Below, piece after piece: positions 34,801 to 44,726 of a stretch of 64,000 bases of DNA (positions are counted from its first letter, which is position 1; each line of letters begins with the position of its first letter). The notes under the pieces are model-generated. The model saw only the letters and a list, made by a program, of their open reading frames with translations, was not told the DNA's origin and did no database searches. Both the position numbers and the translations under genes were made by a program. The stretch spans positions 310,001 through 374,000 of the forward strand of contig JAWKYB010000003.1 in the NCBI GenBank assembly GCA_041396705.1, given 5' to 3'. Origin of the DNA: Alphaproteobacteria bacterium (GTDB lineage: Bacteria; Pseudomonadota; Alphaproteobacteria; CALKHQ01).

Positions 34801-35391
34801 TCAGGCGCCGAAGGCGAAGGCGCCGGTGGGCAAGGCGTCGCCCACCGCCGTCGTCAGGACGGTCCAGTGCATGGTCTCGTCGGCGACAAGCTGCGCCACC
34901 AGCCGGGCATGGTCCTTGTCCGCCAGCGTTGCGAGGGTGCCGACATAGGCGTTGACGGCAGCCCCTTCCAGCTGCGCCGCCAGCTTGAGGATGTCGAGCT
35001 CGCTGGTCAGCGCGGCGGCGCCGATGTCCACCGCATAGTCCTCGATCGACTTGGCCTCGACCGGCTCGGCGCCGATCGCGCGGATCACCGCGATCAACTC
35101 GTCGCGATGGCCGATGTGGTGGCCCTGGAACAGCCGGGCCACCGGCAGCACGCCGGCGGAAAGCAGGCCGCTGCCGGCGGCGATCTCGTAGGCGGCGATC
35201 GCCTCGTGGTCGAGGCCGAGAATGGCGTTCAGCGCGATCGCGTCCGCCTCGGTCGGCCCGGCAGCGGCACGGGTCGGACGCGCGCCGCCGGCAAGCAGAG
35301 CCAGCGCGGCGGTGCTGAGCGCGACCTGGCCGGCACCGCGCAGCAGGCCGCGGCGCGGGACCGAGAGCTGTTCGCTTCGGGTGTCGTTCAT
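34801..35391 (-). CDS. Tat-exported ferritin-like domain protein (paralogue of the 8907 gene)
   Basis: A 196-residue ferritin-like protein with a Tat signal (SVPRRGLLRGAGQVALST). The four-helix pattern and metal residues are the same as in the gene at 8907: NAILGLDHEAIAAYEIAAGS, LFQGHHIGHRDELIAVIRAI, QLEGAAVNAYVGTL and LVADETMHWTVL. The C-terminus also ends LPTGAFAFGA, close to LPTGPLTFGA of the paralogue. Unlike the paralogue there is no lipobox Cys. Its neighbours are a cytochrome c and an AhpD-like protein, so a redox or peroxide-linked periplasmic role is plausible but inferred. Confidence 0.78.
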   Translation of the reverse strand: MNDTRSEQLSVPRRGLLRGAGQVALSTAALALLAGGARPTRAAAGPTEADAIALNAILGLDHEAIAAYEIAAGSGLLSAGVLPVARLFQGHHIGHRDELIAVIRAIGAEPVEAKSIEDYAVDIGAAALTSELDILKLAAQLEGAAVNAYVGTLATLADKDHARLVAQLVADETMHWTVLTTAVGDALPTGAFAFGA

Positions 35392-35421
35392 GGCGTTGTT
35401 TCCCCTTCTGGCCGGGCCGTC

Positions 35422-35973
35422 TCAGGCGGCGCGGGCCGCGGCCGACAGCACCACCGGAAAGTCGATGTCGGTGCCGACGGCGTGGTTGAAGTAGTTGGTG
35501 AACAGGTTGAGCGCGACGTGGGCGATCAGCTCCACGATCTCGGCCTCGCCGTAGCCGGCCAGCCGGATGGCGGCGATGTCGCCGTCGCTGGCGTGGCCGC
35601 GCTCGCGCACCAGCTTGCGGGCGAAGCCGAGGGCCGCCGCGACCTTCGGGTCGCTGGCGTCGCCGTGCAGATTGCGGCGGATCTCGTCGTCGGCCAGCTT
35701 CAGCTTGCGGCCGATGGCGCTGTGCGCCGACGCGCAGTAGTCGCAGCCGTTGGCGCCGGCCACGGCGAGCGCGATCTGCTCGCGGAACGCCGGCGCGAAC
35801 GTGCCGCCGGCCAGCGCGGTGGCGAAGCCGAGATAGCCCTCCAGCGCGGCGGGCGAATGGCCCATGGTGCGCAGGATGTTGGGCACGCCGCCGAGCTGGC
35901 GGCCGATGGCGGCGAACAGCTCCAGCGTCTTGCCCTGGGCGGCATCGGGCTGGATTGCGGGGATGCGGGGCAT
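35422..35973 (-). CDS. AhpD-like carboxymuconolactone decarboxylase-family protein
   Basis: A 183-residue protein with the AhpD core: PNILRTMGHSPAALEGYLGF, REQIALAVAGANGCDYCASA and HSAIGRKLKLADDE. The CxxC (Cys77/Cys80) and the following His form the peroxidase-type active site. The C-terminal part repeats the helical unit (EIVELIAHVALNLFTNYFNH). The ATG at 35973 was chosen because the conserved start PRIPAIQPDAAQGK begins there, with AAGGA upstream. The AraC-family gene directly upstream on the same strand is a common partner of this family. Confidence 0.85.
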   Translation of the reverse strand: MPRIPAIQPDAAQGKTLELFAAIGRQLGGVPNILRTMGHSPAALEGYLGFATALAGGTFAPAFREQIALAVAGANGCDYCASAHSAIGRKLKLADDEIRRNLHGDASDPKVAAALGFARKLVRERGHASDGDIAAIRLAGYGEAEIVELIAHVALNLFTNYFNHAVGTDIDFPVVLSAAARAA

Positions 35974-36094
35974 CGGTCTGGTCCTTTCCTTGGTCGGCGC
36001 GACGGTGCGCCCGACGCAGGTGGAAAGGACCGGACGCCCGATCAATCCGGCGCGGGGAAAACGGGCCGTTCGGTCAAGCCATCGGGTCGATCGG

Positions 36095-37034
36095 TCAAGT
36101 TTCGGCGACCGACGCCTGGCGCAGCGCCCGCGGCGACTGGCCATAGCGGGCGGCGAAGGCGCGGGTGAAGCCGGCGGCCGAGGCGAAGCCGGTCTTGGCG
36201 GCGACCACCTGGATCGGGTCGCGGGTGCGCGCGACCAGCGCATGGGCGCTGCAGCCGCCAGTCGGCCAGGTAGCGCATCGGCGCCACGCCGACGATCGTG
36301 CTGAAATAGGCGGCGAACCGGCTGCGCGACATCGCCACCGCGCTGGCCAGCGACGCCAGGGTCCAGTCGCGCTCCGGCGCGCCGTGGATCAGCGCCAGCG
36401 CGCGGCCGATCCGCGGATCGGCCATCGCACCCAGCACGCGGTCCAGGTCCTCGTGGTCCTGGGCCGCCGCCCGCACGGATTCGATGAACAGCACCTCCGA
36501 TAGCCGGATCAGCGAGCCGCGCGCGCCCGGCTCGTCCTGGGAGCCGGCCTTGGCCACCAGGCCCAGCACGCCGTCCAGCAGCGGATGGCGCGCCCGCGCC
36601 GGCGCCGACACCCGCAGCAGCGTCGGCAGTGCGCGCAGCAACGGATGATCGACCCCCTCGTCATAGGTGAAGTGGCCGCAGATCAGATGGGTCTCCTCGT
36701 TCGCGCCGGCCTGCGCCGCGCCCCAGACCAGCGGGCCGGCGCCGTCGAAGCCGCTCTCGGCCACCACCCGGTCCAGCGCCACCGGCTCGCGCCCGGCCCG
36801 GTCGGCGATCACATGGGCGGCGCCGCGCGGCACCAGCACCAGCTCGCCCATGCCGAGGTCGGCGCCCGCCGCGCCGTCGCTGGCCACGTGGCAGCGCCCC
36901 TGCACCACCAGGTGGAAGCGGATCGCCTGGCGATAGGGCGGCACCGCGATCGCATAGGGCGCGGTGAAGCGCGTGCGGAAATAGAGCGTCGCCCGCAGCT
37001 CGATGGTGTCGAGGATGTCGTTCAGCACGTCCAT
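36095..37034 (-). CDS. AraC-family regulator with N-terminal cupin domain (C-terminal frameshift)
   Basis: An AraC-type regulator. The N-terminal cupin-like sensor (DVLNDILDTIELRATLYFRT, RFHLVVQGRCHVASD, LGMGELVLVPRGAAHVIAD) is followed by a helix-turn-helix domain RDWTLASLASAVAMSRSRFA, YFSTIVGVAPMRYLADWRL. The second HTH is found in another frame (HALVARTRDPIQVVAAKTGF, TRAFAARYGQSPRALRQA) with a stop at 36095, so there is one indel near 36255. Uncorrected, the frame would run to 36042 with a nonsense tail. It probably controls the adjacent AhpD-like gene. Confidence 0.8.
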
Positions 37035-37122
37035 GGCCGGCCCGTCCGCTGGTTGGACCGGCATTCTTGCACCAGGCTGCCCGCTCACGGCCACTCACGA
37101 GCGCGACAGCCGCGGCGCGGCG

Positions 37123-38187
37123 CTACTCCGCGAACCAGGCGTCGGCGGCCTCGTCGAGGATCGCGTCCTCGCTCAGCTGGTTGCCGTTGGTCAGGAACAC
37201 GAACACCGTCCCGTCGGCCGGGTAATAGCGCAAGTCGGCCTCGAAGCCGTCATAGCCGCCGGAATGGCCGTACCAGGCGCCCCAGCCGTCGGTCTCGATA
37301 CCCATGCCGTAGCCGTAGGTCGGCTCTGCCGCGGTGCCGGCGGTCATCGCGGCGACCAGCTGCGGCGGCAGCAGCCGGCCGTCGCGGAACAGCGCGAAGG
37401 CGAAGCGCTCCAGGTCGGCCGCGGTCGTCACCATCGGACCGTCGCCGAGTTCGCTCGCCCACGACTGCGCGCTGACGTCCTCGCCGTCCATATAGCCGCG
37501 GGCCAGCGGCACGCCGCGCGGCGCGCCGACCGTGCTGGCGGTCATGCCCGCCGGCCCGAACACCTTGGCCTGCAGCGCCGCATCCAGCGAGCCGGCCAGC
37601 CGTTCCAGCACATGGCCGAGAATGACGTAGTTGGTGTTGCAATATTCGAAGGTCGCGCCCGGCGCGGCATAGGCCGGCTGGTCGTAGGCGAAGGCGATCG
37701 CCTCGGCCGCGCTCCAGTGGCGCTCCGGCTCGTCGTAACTGGCGTCGAGGAACGGATCGTCGAGATAGTCGACCAGCCCGGAGGTGTGGCTCAGCAGCTG
37801 CGCCACCGTGACCCGCTCGACGTTGTCCAGTCGCGCGATGCCGGGGATGTCGTCGACATAGGGCAGCACCGGCGCATCGAGCGCCAGCGCGCCGTCGGCG
37901 ACATAGGCCAGGATCGCGGTCGCCACTACCATCTTGCCGACCGACGCGACGTAGAACCGGGTGTCGGGCGTCACCGCGGTGCGGCCCCGCAGTTCGGCCA
38001 GACCGGACACCACCACCGCGTCGCCGTCGTCCGACCCGACCAGCAGGACGCCGCCATCGAGCGCCTCTTCGGCAAGGAAATCGTCGAGTACCGCCTGCAG
38101 CGCAGCGTCGTCGGCGCGGACCGGCCCGGTCCCCGCCAATGCACCGGCCAGGCCCAGGACCGCGACATTGCGCAGGAAGTCGCCCAT
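37123..38187 (-). CDS. Serine hydrolase, beta-lactamase/class C fold
   Basis: A 354-residue exported protein from the ATG at 38187 (signal NVAVLGLAGALAGTGPVRAD). Motifs of class C/esterase-type penicillin-recognising enzymes: TRFYVASVGKMVVATAILAY (Ser82-x-x-Lys85), FEYCNTNYVILGHVLERLAG (Tyr-x-Asn) and a late AWYGHSGGYDGFEADLRYYP (HSGG replacing KTG). This motif set is common in esterases and D-aminopeptidases of the fold rather than in true beta-lactamases. An in-frame start at 38250 would place charged residues before the signal. Confidence 0.8.
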   Translation of the reverse strand: MGDFLRNVAVLGLAGALAGTGPVRADDAALQAVLDDFLAEEALDGGVLLVGSDDGDAVVVSGLAELRGRTAVTPDTRFYVASVGKMVVATAILAYVADGALALDAPVLPYVDDIPGIARLDNVERVTVAQLLSHTSGLVDYLDDPFLDASYDEPERHWSAAEAIAFAYDQPAYAAPGATFEYCNTNYVILGHVLERLAGSLDAALQAKVFGPAGMTASTVGAPRGVPLARGYMDGEDVSAQSWASELGDGPMVTTAADLERFAFALFRDGRLLPPQLVAAMTAGTAAEPTYGYGMGIETDGWGAWYGHSGGYDGFEADLRYYPADGTVFVFLTNGNQLSEDAILDEAADAWFAE

Positions 38188-38285
38188 GTTCCGCACCGCT
38201 CTCGCGCGCGCCGCCAGCCGGCACGCCAACCCTGGCAGCGTGTCATCCAACGGTGAGAAACTGGTGAATATCCCGGTGCGCTGCG

Positions 38286-38307
38286 GCGCCGGCGTTCGGG
38301 CCGGCGC
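38286..38307 (-). terminator. GC-rich hairpin 3' of homospermidine synthase
   Basis: GCGCCGGC-GTTCGG-GCCGGCGC forms an 8-base stem just after the hss stop codon. No T-tract follows on the minus strand, so it may be a weak terminator or mRNA end-stabiliser. Confidence 0.35.
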
Positions 38308-38311
38308 GCGC

Positions 38312-39728
38312 TCAGACCACGCGGACGTTCTTGAACTGCCAGGGATCGTCGCGGTCGAGGTCCTCTGGGAACAGGCTCTCCCGTCCGGCCAGCGGCGTCC
38401 AGTCGGTGAACGCGCCGGTCATCGGGCCGAGATAGGGTTCGGCCAGCTCCAGCACCCGCTCGTGGTCCATCTCCTCGGCCTCGACCACGCCGCGGCGCGG
38501 GTTCTCGATCGCCCAGACCATGCCGGCAAGCACGGCCGCGGTGACCTGCAGCGAGGTGGCGTTGTTGTGCGGCACCAGGTCCCGCGCCTCCTCGGTCGAA
38601 AGCTGCGAGCCGTACCAGTAGGCGCCGTTGGCGTGACCGGCCAGCAGCACGCCCAGCTCGTCGATGCCCTCGGTGACGTCGTCGACGATCAGCCGCTTGG
38701 TCGCCTGCTCGCGGAACGCCTTGCCGTTGAATTCGTGCAGCGACAGAACGGCGTCGTCGCACGGGTGATAGGCATAGTGCACGGTCGGCCGGTAGCGCAC
38801 CGCGTCGCCATCGCGCTGGGTCAGGTAGTCGGCGATCGAGATCGCCTCGTTGTGGGTGATCAGGAAGCCATGGAACGGCCCCTCGATCGGCGTCCAGGTC
38901 CGGCAACGCTGCGCGGCGCCCGGGCGGTTGAGGTAGATCGCGGCGCCGCAGCCGCCGTGGTGGCGGCCGCCGTCGGGCGGGAAATGGCGCTCGTGCGTGC
39001 CCCAGCCCAGCTCCGCCGGCTGGCAGCCTTCGGAGATGAAGCCGTCGACCGACCAGGTGTTGACGAACTCGCCCGGCCGTTTCGGCTCGTCGGTCACCTG
39101 GGTCGCGCTCGGCGATGTGGATCGCCTTGACGCCGAGGCCGGCGGCGAGCGCCGCCCAGCCGGCGCGGTCGGCCGGCGCCGCGGCCGGCATGCCGGCCGC
39201 CTCGGCGATGTGCAGCAGCGCCCGCTTGACGAAGTGGCTGACCAGGCCGGGATTGGCGCCGTGGGCGATCACCGCGGTCGGCCCCTCGCCGTGGCCGCGC
39301 TTGGCGGCCAGCGCCTTCTCGCGCAGGGCATAGTTCGAGCGCTCGCTCGGCGTCAGCCGCGGATCGGTGTAGCCGCCGGGCCAGGGTTCGATGCAGGTGT
39401 CGAGATAGAGCGCGCCGATGCGCTGGCAGATGGCGATCAGGTCGATCGAGGAAACGTCGACCGACAGGTTGAGCAGGAAGTCGTCGGCGCCGAGCCGGCT
39501 GGCGATCTCGCCGGCCAGGTTCTCGCGGGTCAGCGTGATCTGCTCGAATGCGATGCCCTGCAGCTCCGCCTCGCGGCGACCGAGCGGATCGGCCGAAATG
39601 ATCGTGATGCGGTTCTGGCTGATGCCGATGTGGCGCTGGACCAGCGGCAGCACGCCGCGCCCGATCGAGCCGTAGCCGATGATCAGCAGGCGGCCCGGGA
39701 AATCGATGTGCTTGATCGCTTGCACCAT
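38312..39728 (-). CDS. hss: Homospermidine synthase (one frameshift)
   Basis: Homospermidine synthase makes homospermidine from two putrescines, NAD-dependently. The N-terminal half has HIDFPGRLLIIGYGSIGRGV (Rossmann motif), NLSVDVSSIDLIAICQRIGA, CIEPWPGGYTDPRLTPSERS and VIAHGANPGLVSHFVKRALL. After a one-base loss near 39105 the family sequence goes on in another frame: RPGEFVNTWSVDGFISEGCQ, TPIEGPFHGFLITHNEAISI, YAYHPCDDAVLSLHEFNGKA and LVPHNNATSLQVTAAVLAGM, stop at 38312. With the base restored it is a normal protein of about 470 residues. Homospermidine is a typical alphaproteobacterial polyamine. Confidence 0.88.
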
Positions 39729-39903
39729 GGCGCGGTTCCTCTCGGTCGATCTGTCCGGTCCGCCGTCAAGCCATGCGGTTCAACACCCTTGCGCGCCCGA
39801 CACCGAAGCGGGGCGACGCCACGGACGCATGGGCGATGGCGGGGTCCGGAAGCAATGAACGGTCGGGCGATGCCTCCTGCAACAGCACGTCGCCGGGCCG
39901 AAA

Positions 39904-41938
39904 TCAACCGCCAATGTCTGCCAGGAACATCGAACCGGGTGCGACGCCGGTGACCAGCAGGTGGTCGCGTGCCCGCGTGCAGGCGACATACAGCAGGTGC
40001 CGCTCGGTGCTGATCACATCGTCGATCCCGGCGTCCTCACCCAGCGCGGCGATGCGGCTGGCCAGCGGCAGAATGCCCTCGTCGCAGGCCATCACCGCTA
40101 CCGCGCGGAACTCCAGGCCCTTGGCCAGGTGCATCGGCCCCAGCGCCACGGTGCCGCCGGCCGCGCGTGCCGCGGCGGTCAGCGGCGTCGCCTCCAGCCC
40201 CGCCGCGGCCAGCGCCAGCCGGGCGCGCTCGAACTGGTCCGGGGTGCGCACGAACAGGCCGATCTCCTCCGGCCGCACCTGGGCCGACACCGCCTTCAGC
40301 CAGGCGCCGACGCGCGCGATCTCCTCCTCGGCATCGGCGCACAGCGCGACCGTCGGCCGCGGCCCGTTGAAGGCGGAGACGGTGCCGGCGCGCGGCTCCT
40401 CGATCCCGTCGGCGTCGGCCATCGCCGCGGGCAACAGCCGGTCGGCGCGGGCGCGGATCTGGTGCGATGTCCGGTAGTTGATCGACAGCCGGTGGGTGCG
40501 CCCGCGCACGTCGATGCCGAGCGCAAGCCAGGAGAAAGGCTGGCGGAAGATGCGCTGGCCGAGATCGCCGGTGAAGAACAGCCCGTCGTCGCGCCGACCG
40601 CCGGCGGCGGCCAGAAAGCGCAGCTCGGCGATGCCGATGTCCTGCGCCTCGTCGACGACGATGTGTTCCCATGGCGGCGGCGCACCGGCGGCGTAGTGCT
40701 CGGCCAGCCGCACGAACATGCCGCCCTGGGTGACCATGTGCTCGGCCTCGAGCGCGTCCCAGACCCGCGTGAACACGCTCCACAGCCGCTTGCGCCGCTT
40801 CGGCCCGGCGTGGGCGTGGACGCCGCCCAGGGCGAAGTCGCGATAGGTGCGCCAATCGCGGATCTGGAAGGCGTCGACCACGCCCTCCCATTCGTCCATC
40901 AGCACGGCAAGCCCCAGCCCCGGCTCGGCATGTGCCGCCATCAGGTCGCGGATCGTGCGGGTCGGCGCGATCGACGGCGGGCCGAAGACGGCCGCGTAGA
41001 GGTCGCGCACCACCGCGCCCAGCGCCTTCGCCTCGATCCGGTTGCGCACCGCCGGCTCGCCCTCGGTCATCATGTCCAGCCGGGTCGACAGGTCGGCCGC
41101 CAGCGACGGCCAGAACGTGGTCAGCAGTATCCGGGCCGCCGGCGCCCGCCGGGCCAGGAACACCGCACGGTGCAGCGCGACCACGGTCTTGCCGGTGCCG
41201 GCAGAGCCGGAGATGCGGGCCGGCCCGTCGTAGCTCCGCTCCACCAGCTCGCGCTGCATCGGGTGCAGGAAGGTGGTCCAGCGCGCCCACGGATAGTCCA
41301 GCGCGCGGGCCAGTTCGTCGACATTGGCCAGCAGCCGGAACCGCCGCCCGGCATCGGGATGGGCGAACGGATCGGCGTCGACTGCCGCGGCCGGCGCCGG
41401 CGGCGGCGTGCCGCCGGTGGCGAGCTGGAGCAGCGCCTCGGACGCCTCCTGCGGCAGGTGGCCGACCAGATCGAGCAGGCCGTCCTCGCCGACGCGGCGC
41501 ACCGCGCCCAGCCATTCGGCCGGCACGCCGTAGGCCAGCATGGTCTCGTCGTCGACCGCGGCGAACAGGCCGCCGCCGGTATCCTGCGCCGTGTCGTCGC
41601 CTGCCTCCACCCGCTCGCGCACCTCGACCAGCTGCGCCGCCCGGTGGACGTTGGCGGTCGATGCGGCGGCGCATCGCCCACTGATAGGCGGCGTCGTGAT
41701 GGTCGACATAGCACAGCAGCAGGCTGGCGGCGGTCTTGTGCACGATCAGGCGCAGGTCCTGACTGACCCGCACCGACCAGAAGTTCGGGTCCCTGCACCG
41801 CTCGACCCGGTGCAGCTTCAGCGCCGGGCTGTTCGGATCGAGCTGCAGGTCGAAGGCCGTGGTCTTGGCGGCCTTCTGCTCCTGCGCCGTCAGCCGGGCC
41901 AGGCTCTCGGTGAAGCTGTCTGCGATGCGGAACTCCAT
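39904..41938 (-). CDS. RelE/ParE-like domain fused to UvrD-type superfamily I helicase (one frameshift)
   Basis: The N-terminal 95 residues (MEFRIADSFTESLARLTAQE, FDLQLDPNSPALKLHRVERC, FWSVRVSQDLRLIVHKTAAS, LLCYVDHHDAAYQWA) resemble a RelE/ParE toxin fold. The rest is an SF1 helicase: Walker A PARISGSAGTGKTVVALHRA, motif II HIVVDEAQDIGIAELRFLAA, motif III TGDLGQRIFRQPFSWL, motif IV-V LSINYRTSHQIRARADRL and LAKGLEFRAVAVMACDEGIL, and motif VI HLLYVACTRARDHLLVTG. The two parts are separated by one extra C near 41660; with it removed, the protein is about 677 residues. A DNA repair or RNA/DNA processing role is inferred. Confidence 0.8.
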
Positions 41939-42213
41939 GCGCTCAGCCGCCGCATGGCCGGGCGCCGTCGTCGCCGCCGGGTCGTACCGCCGCCCGCGTC
42001 CTGCCCCTTGCTGCCAAACCCGCATACCCCCGTCGTGCCGCGGCGCCCGCCCCACGGCCTGTCGATGGCCCGACCCTATCGCCGCGCAGGGTCGATGCCA
42101 AATACGATGGCAGGCCGCCTTGCCGCACCGCCGCGCCGCGGACGCCACGCCGTCATGGCGCGGCGCATGGCGCCGCCCTATCCTGGCCCACCCCAACCGG
42201 GAGGTTCCCCATC

Positions 42214-42406
42214 GTGAGCGACACCTCGGCCCACCCTGCGCGCCCGCATCCGGTCTACGATGCGCCGTTCGCGCCGCAGTCCGGTCCCCTGCGCACCGAC
42301 GAGACGGTCTTCGCCTTGAACTACATCGCCCACCATGTCGGGCGGATCTAGCGCCGCGCTGGAGCAGATCGCCGCCAGTCTGCGCAACGCCGACGGGACA
42401 CGCTAG
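42214..42406 (+). CDS. Small conserved-looking protein, one-base frameshift
   Basis: A GTG start with GGGAGG upstream gives about 45 residues (VSDTSAHPARPHPVYDAPFA ... TDETVFALNYIAHHVGRI) before a TAG at 42349. The next frame continues smoothly as SAALEQIAASLRNADGTR to a TAG at 42404. The overall length fits one extra T, so a helical protein of about 63 residues is likely. The family is unknown. It converges with the PAS-like gene. Confidence 0.5.
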
Positions 42407-42431
42407 CGCGAGGCTGCCGCCCCGGACCGCG

Positions 42432-42925
42432 TCAGTCGAACACGGTCAGGCCGATGATCATGTTCACCGTGTCGTCGTCGTCCGACAGCGGCAGCAGGAC
42501 CGACTGGAAGCTGCTGTAGGGCCGCTCGGCCGACCAGTAGACCCCGCCGGTGGACATCCACGGCTCGCGCGTGGCCACGATGGTGTCGCCGATCGAACAC
42601 AGCCGGTCGGCCGAGGCCTTGTCGGTCTTCTCGTGCAGGAAGGCGCCGGTCCAGTCCAGGCCCAGCGAATCCACCTGCGCGGTGCCGAACAGCCGGACGC
42701 GGTAGCGCCGCGCTCGAACGGCGCATCGGCGAACACGTCGACCAGCAGGATGTGCGGCAGCAGCGCCTTGGCCGCGGCCGGGTCGAAGTCGCGGCGGGCC
42801 GGCATCCGCCGGTCGCCGCGCAGGCCCTGCCACATGTCGTGCAGCGCACGCAGCGGCGGCAGGCATTCGTCGTGCGTCAGCCTGCGCGAATCGCGGATCG
42901 GAAAGGTCCAGTCGGCTTCAAGCAT
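42432..42925 (-). CDS. PAS-domain protein (PAS_5 type), frameshifted
   Basis: The protein (about 164 residues after repair) begins MLEADWTFPIRDSRRLTHDE, then FDPAAAKALLPHILLVDVFA, and after a frame change near 42710 continues RYRVRLFGTAQVDSLGLDWT, SIGDTIVATREPWMSTGGVY and LLPLSDDDDTVNMIIGLTVF. This is the alphaproteobacterial PAS_5 pattern: one short sensor domain without an output domain. The ligand is unknown. It is the first of two damaged genes in this stretch. Confidence 0.7.
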
Positions 42926-43138
42926 CCGTTCGCGTCGTGGTTGGCCGGTGCGCGGGTTGCGTGGTCGCCAGCGGCGGCGGCGTTGCGGGGAATCGGTGGG
43001 AGGGCAGATTCGGCGACGACAGTACGACACTGCGCGAAACGGCGCCCGTTGTCTGTGCCGGGATGCCGGGGGTGGCGGACGGTCCGCCATGCCCGGTGTC
43101 GCCGCGCGCAGGCATCGGGATCGTCGCGACTTCTTCCC

Positions 43139-43745
43139 TTACCAGGTCGGCCCGGACAGACTGTTCTTCGCCAGGTGATCCTCGCAGTGGAACACGGTCG
43201 TGCCGCGTTCCCACTGGTCGTCCCGGGTCCACAGATACAGGATCCTGTGCAGCCGCAGTGCGTCCACCTTCGGGCCATATTTCGGTGTGCTGGCCAGGTA
43301 GCGATAGACGTCCATGCGCTCCCAGGCATCGAACATCTTGCCGAAGGTGGTGCTGCTGCCGGTCATCAGCTGCAACTGGGTTGACCAGGTCGTCTCCAGT
43401 CCCTTGATGATCGACAGTTCCTTGGCGATCAGCCCCTGCTTGTAGTGGGCGTTGATTTCGGTGGCGCCGGTCATGTCGGCGGTCAGGTTCTCGCGCGGCA
43501 TATTCCAAAACGCCAGGTCGAGGCAGTGGGTCAGTTCGCGCCAGCACGCAGGCCTGGTGCGGACCGGAAAGCTGCGATGTCTTGAGATGGATGGTGGTTG
43601 CGTCGATCGCCGAGCCGTGGGCGTCAAGCGACGGCATTTCCACACCGCGTGCGCCCGCCAGCTTTGCCGATCTCCGAATTGCCGCCCCGCTGGGTGGCGA
43701 GCAGCAGGACCAGTCCGTCGTGGAACGTTCGGGCACCGTGAGCAT
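43139..43745 (-). pseudogene. Hypothetical protein, multiply frameshifted
   Basis: Starting from the ATG at 43745 (GGAGGA upstream) the best path through three frames reads MLTVPERSTTD, LVLLLATQRGGNSEIGKAGG, MPSLDAHGSAIDATTIHLKT, then HCLDLAFWNMPRENLTADMT, GATEINAHYKQGLIAKELSI, IKGLETTWSTQLQLMTGSST, MDVYRYLASTPKYGPKVDAL and DDQWERGTTVFHCEDHLAKN to the stop at 43139. This is about 200 residues after repair of three or so indels. I do not recognise the family; there is no signal peptide or membrane helix. Confidence 0.45.
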
Positions 43746-44044
43746 GAGTGTCCTCCGGCAGCCGCGGCGCGCGCGGCAATGGAACCACCCCCACGCTTCC
43801 GCCATGCCGCAAGCGTCGGCGCTTGTCCATGACGGCCGCGGCCGCGGCCCGCCACCGCCCGTTCCGGCCATCGCCGGCAAGACGCACGATCGCGCGCCGG
43901 CGCAGGCGGCAATGCCGCGCCGGCCAAGGGCGTTTTCGGTCAACCGTCCTGAAAGCCGCCGTGTGTTGTCGTGCAGCGAAGAATGACGGCAACTGCAACA
44001 GCCGGTCCCGCGCCAGGCCTGCCGCAACCCGAAAGGTACGAGCC

Positions 44045-44449
44045 ATGAGAAGCGCCTGCGTCGCCCTGACCGCCGCCGTGCTGGCGCTGGCCGGCTGTCA
44101 GAGCAACAACGACGCCGACAACGCGGAACGCGCCGCTGCGGCAGCCGCGGTGCAGGTGCAGGCGGCGGCCCAGCCGCAGGCCGCGACGACCGGCATCACG
44201 ATGGAAACGGCGTCGTACCTCGAAGTGCGGGAGGAAAATTCGGGCTCCACGACGGTCCTGCGCAAGGACGCGGAGGGTCGCTGGTGCAACGACGGCAACG
44301 GACGATCGCTCCTCGCCTCCGGCAGCGGCCGGCGATTCACGCTGTCGTACGACGAGGCTGGGGACTTCGTGATCGATCTCGACGCCAGTACGGCGGTCTA
44401 CCTGGGCAACGACGAGCCGATCACCTTCCGCCTCGCAAGCGTACGCTGA
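44045..44449 (+). CDS. Predicted lipoprotein of unknown function
   Basis: A 134-residue protein with a clear lipobox (VALTAAVLALAGCQ, Cys18). An Ala/Gln-rich linker (AAAAAAVQVQAAAQPQAATT) and a small beta-rich domain follow (ASYLEVREENSGSTTVLRKD, SGRRFTLSYDEAGDFVIDLD, AVYLGNDEPITFRLASVR). Unknown family. It stands alone between the damaged hypothetical gene and tRNA-Ser. The linker suggests the domain is held away from the membrane. Confidence 0.65.
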   Translation: MRSACVALTAAVLALAGCQSNNDADNAERAAAAAAVQVQAAAQPQAATTGITMETASYLEVREENSGSTTVLRKDAEGRWCNDGNGRSLLASGSGRRFTLSYDEAGDFVIDLDASTAVYLGNDEPITFRLASVR

Positions 44450-44514
44450 GGCCGCTGCCACATCCGGCTTGCCCGCCTCGCCCCGCTCTGCTAACGCACT
44501 GAAATCATTGCATC

Positions 44515-44604
44515 GGATGGGTGGCCGAGCGGTTTAAGGCACCGGTCTTGAAAACCGGCGGGCGTTCACGCGCCTCGTGGGTTCGAATCCCACCCCATCC
44601 GCCA
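44515..44604 (+). tRNA. tRNA-Ser (UGA)
   Basis: A 90-base class II tRNA with encoded CCA. The acceptor stem GGATGGG pairs with CCCATCC, the anticodon loop is CTTGAAA with anticodon TGA, there is a long variable arm (GGCGTTCACGCGCC region), and the T loop is GGTTCGAATCC. Confidence 0.97.
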
Positions 44605-44726
44605 CTTGGACCGTGTCCGCCCCGCCATGACGGCGCCGCCCGCGCGCAACCCATGGCCATGGCGGCGGCCGGCGGTATGATCCGTGCCTGGCATCTGCCG
44701 CGCATCGTCGGCCGGGGGGAGGAACC

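Noticed and set aside
37123..38187. Calling the beta-lactamase-fold gene an antibiotic-resistance gene
   Set aside because: HSGG replaces KTG and the overall pattern fits esterase/peptidase members of the fold; nothing supports beta-lactam hydrolysis.
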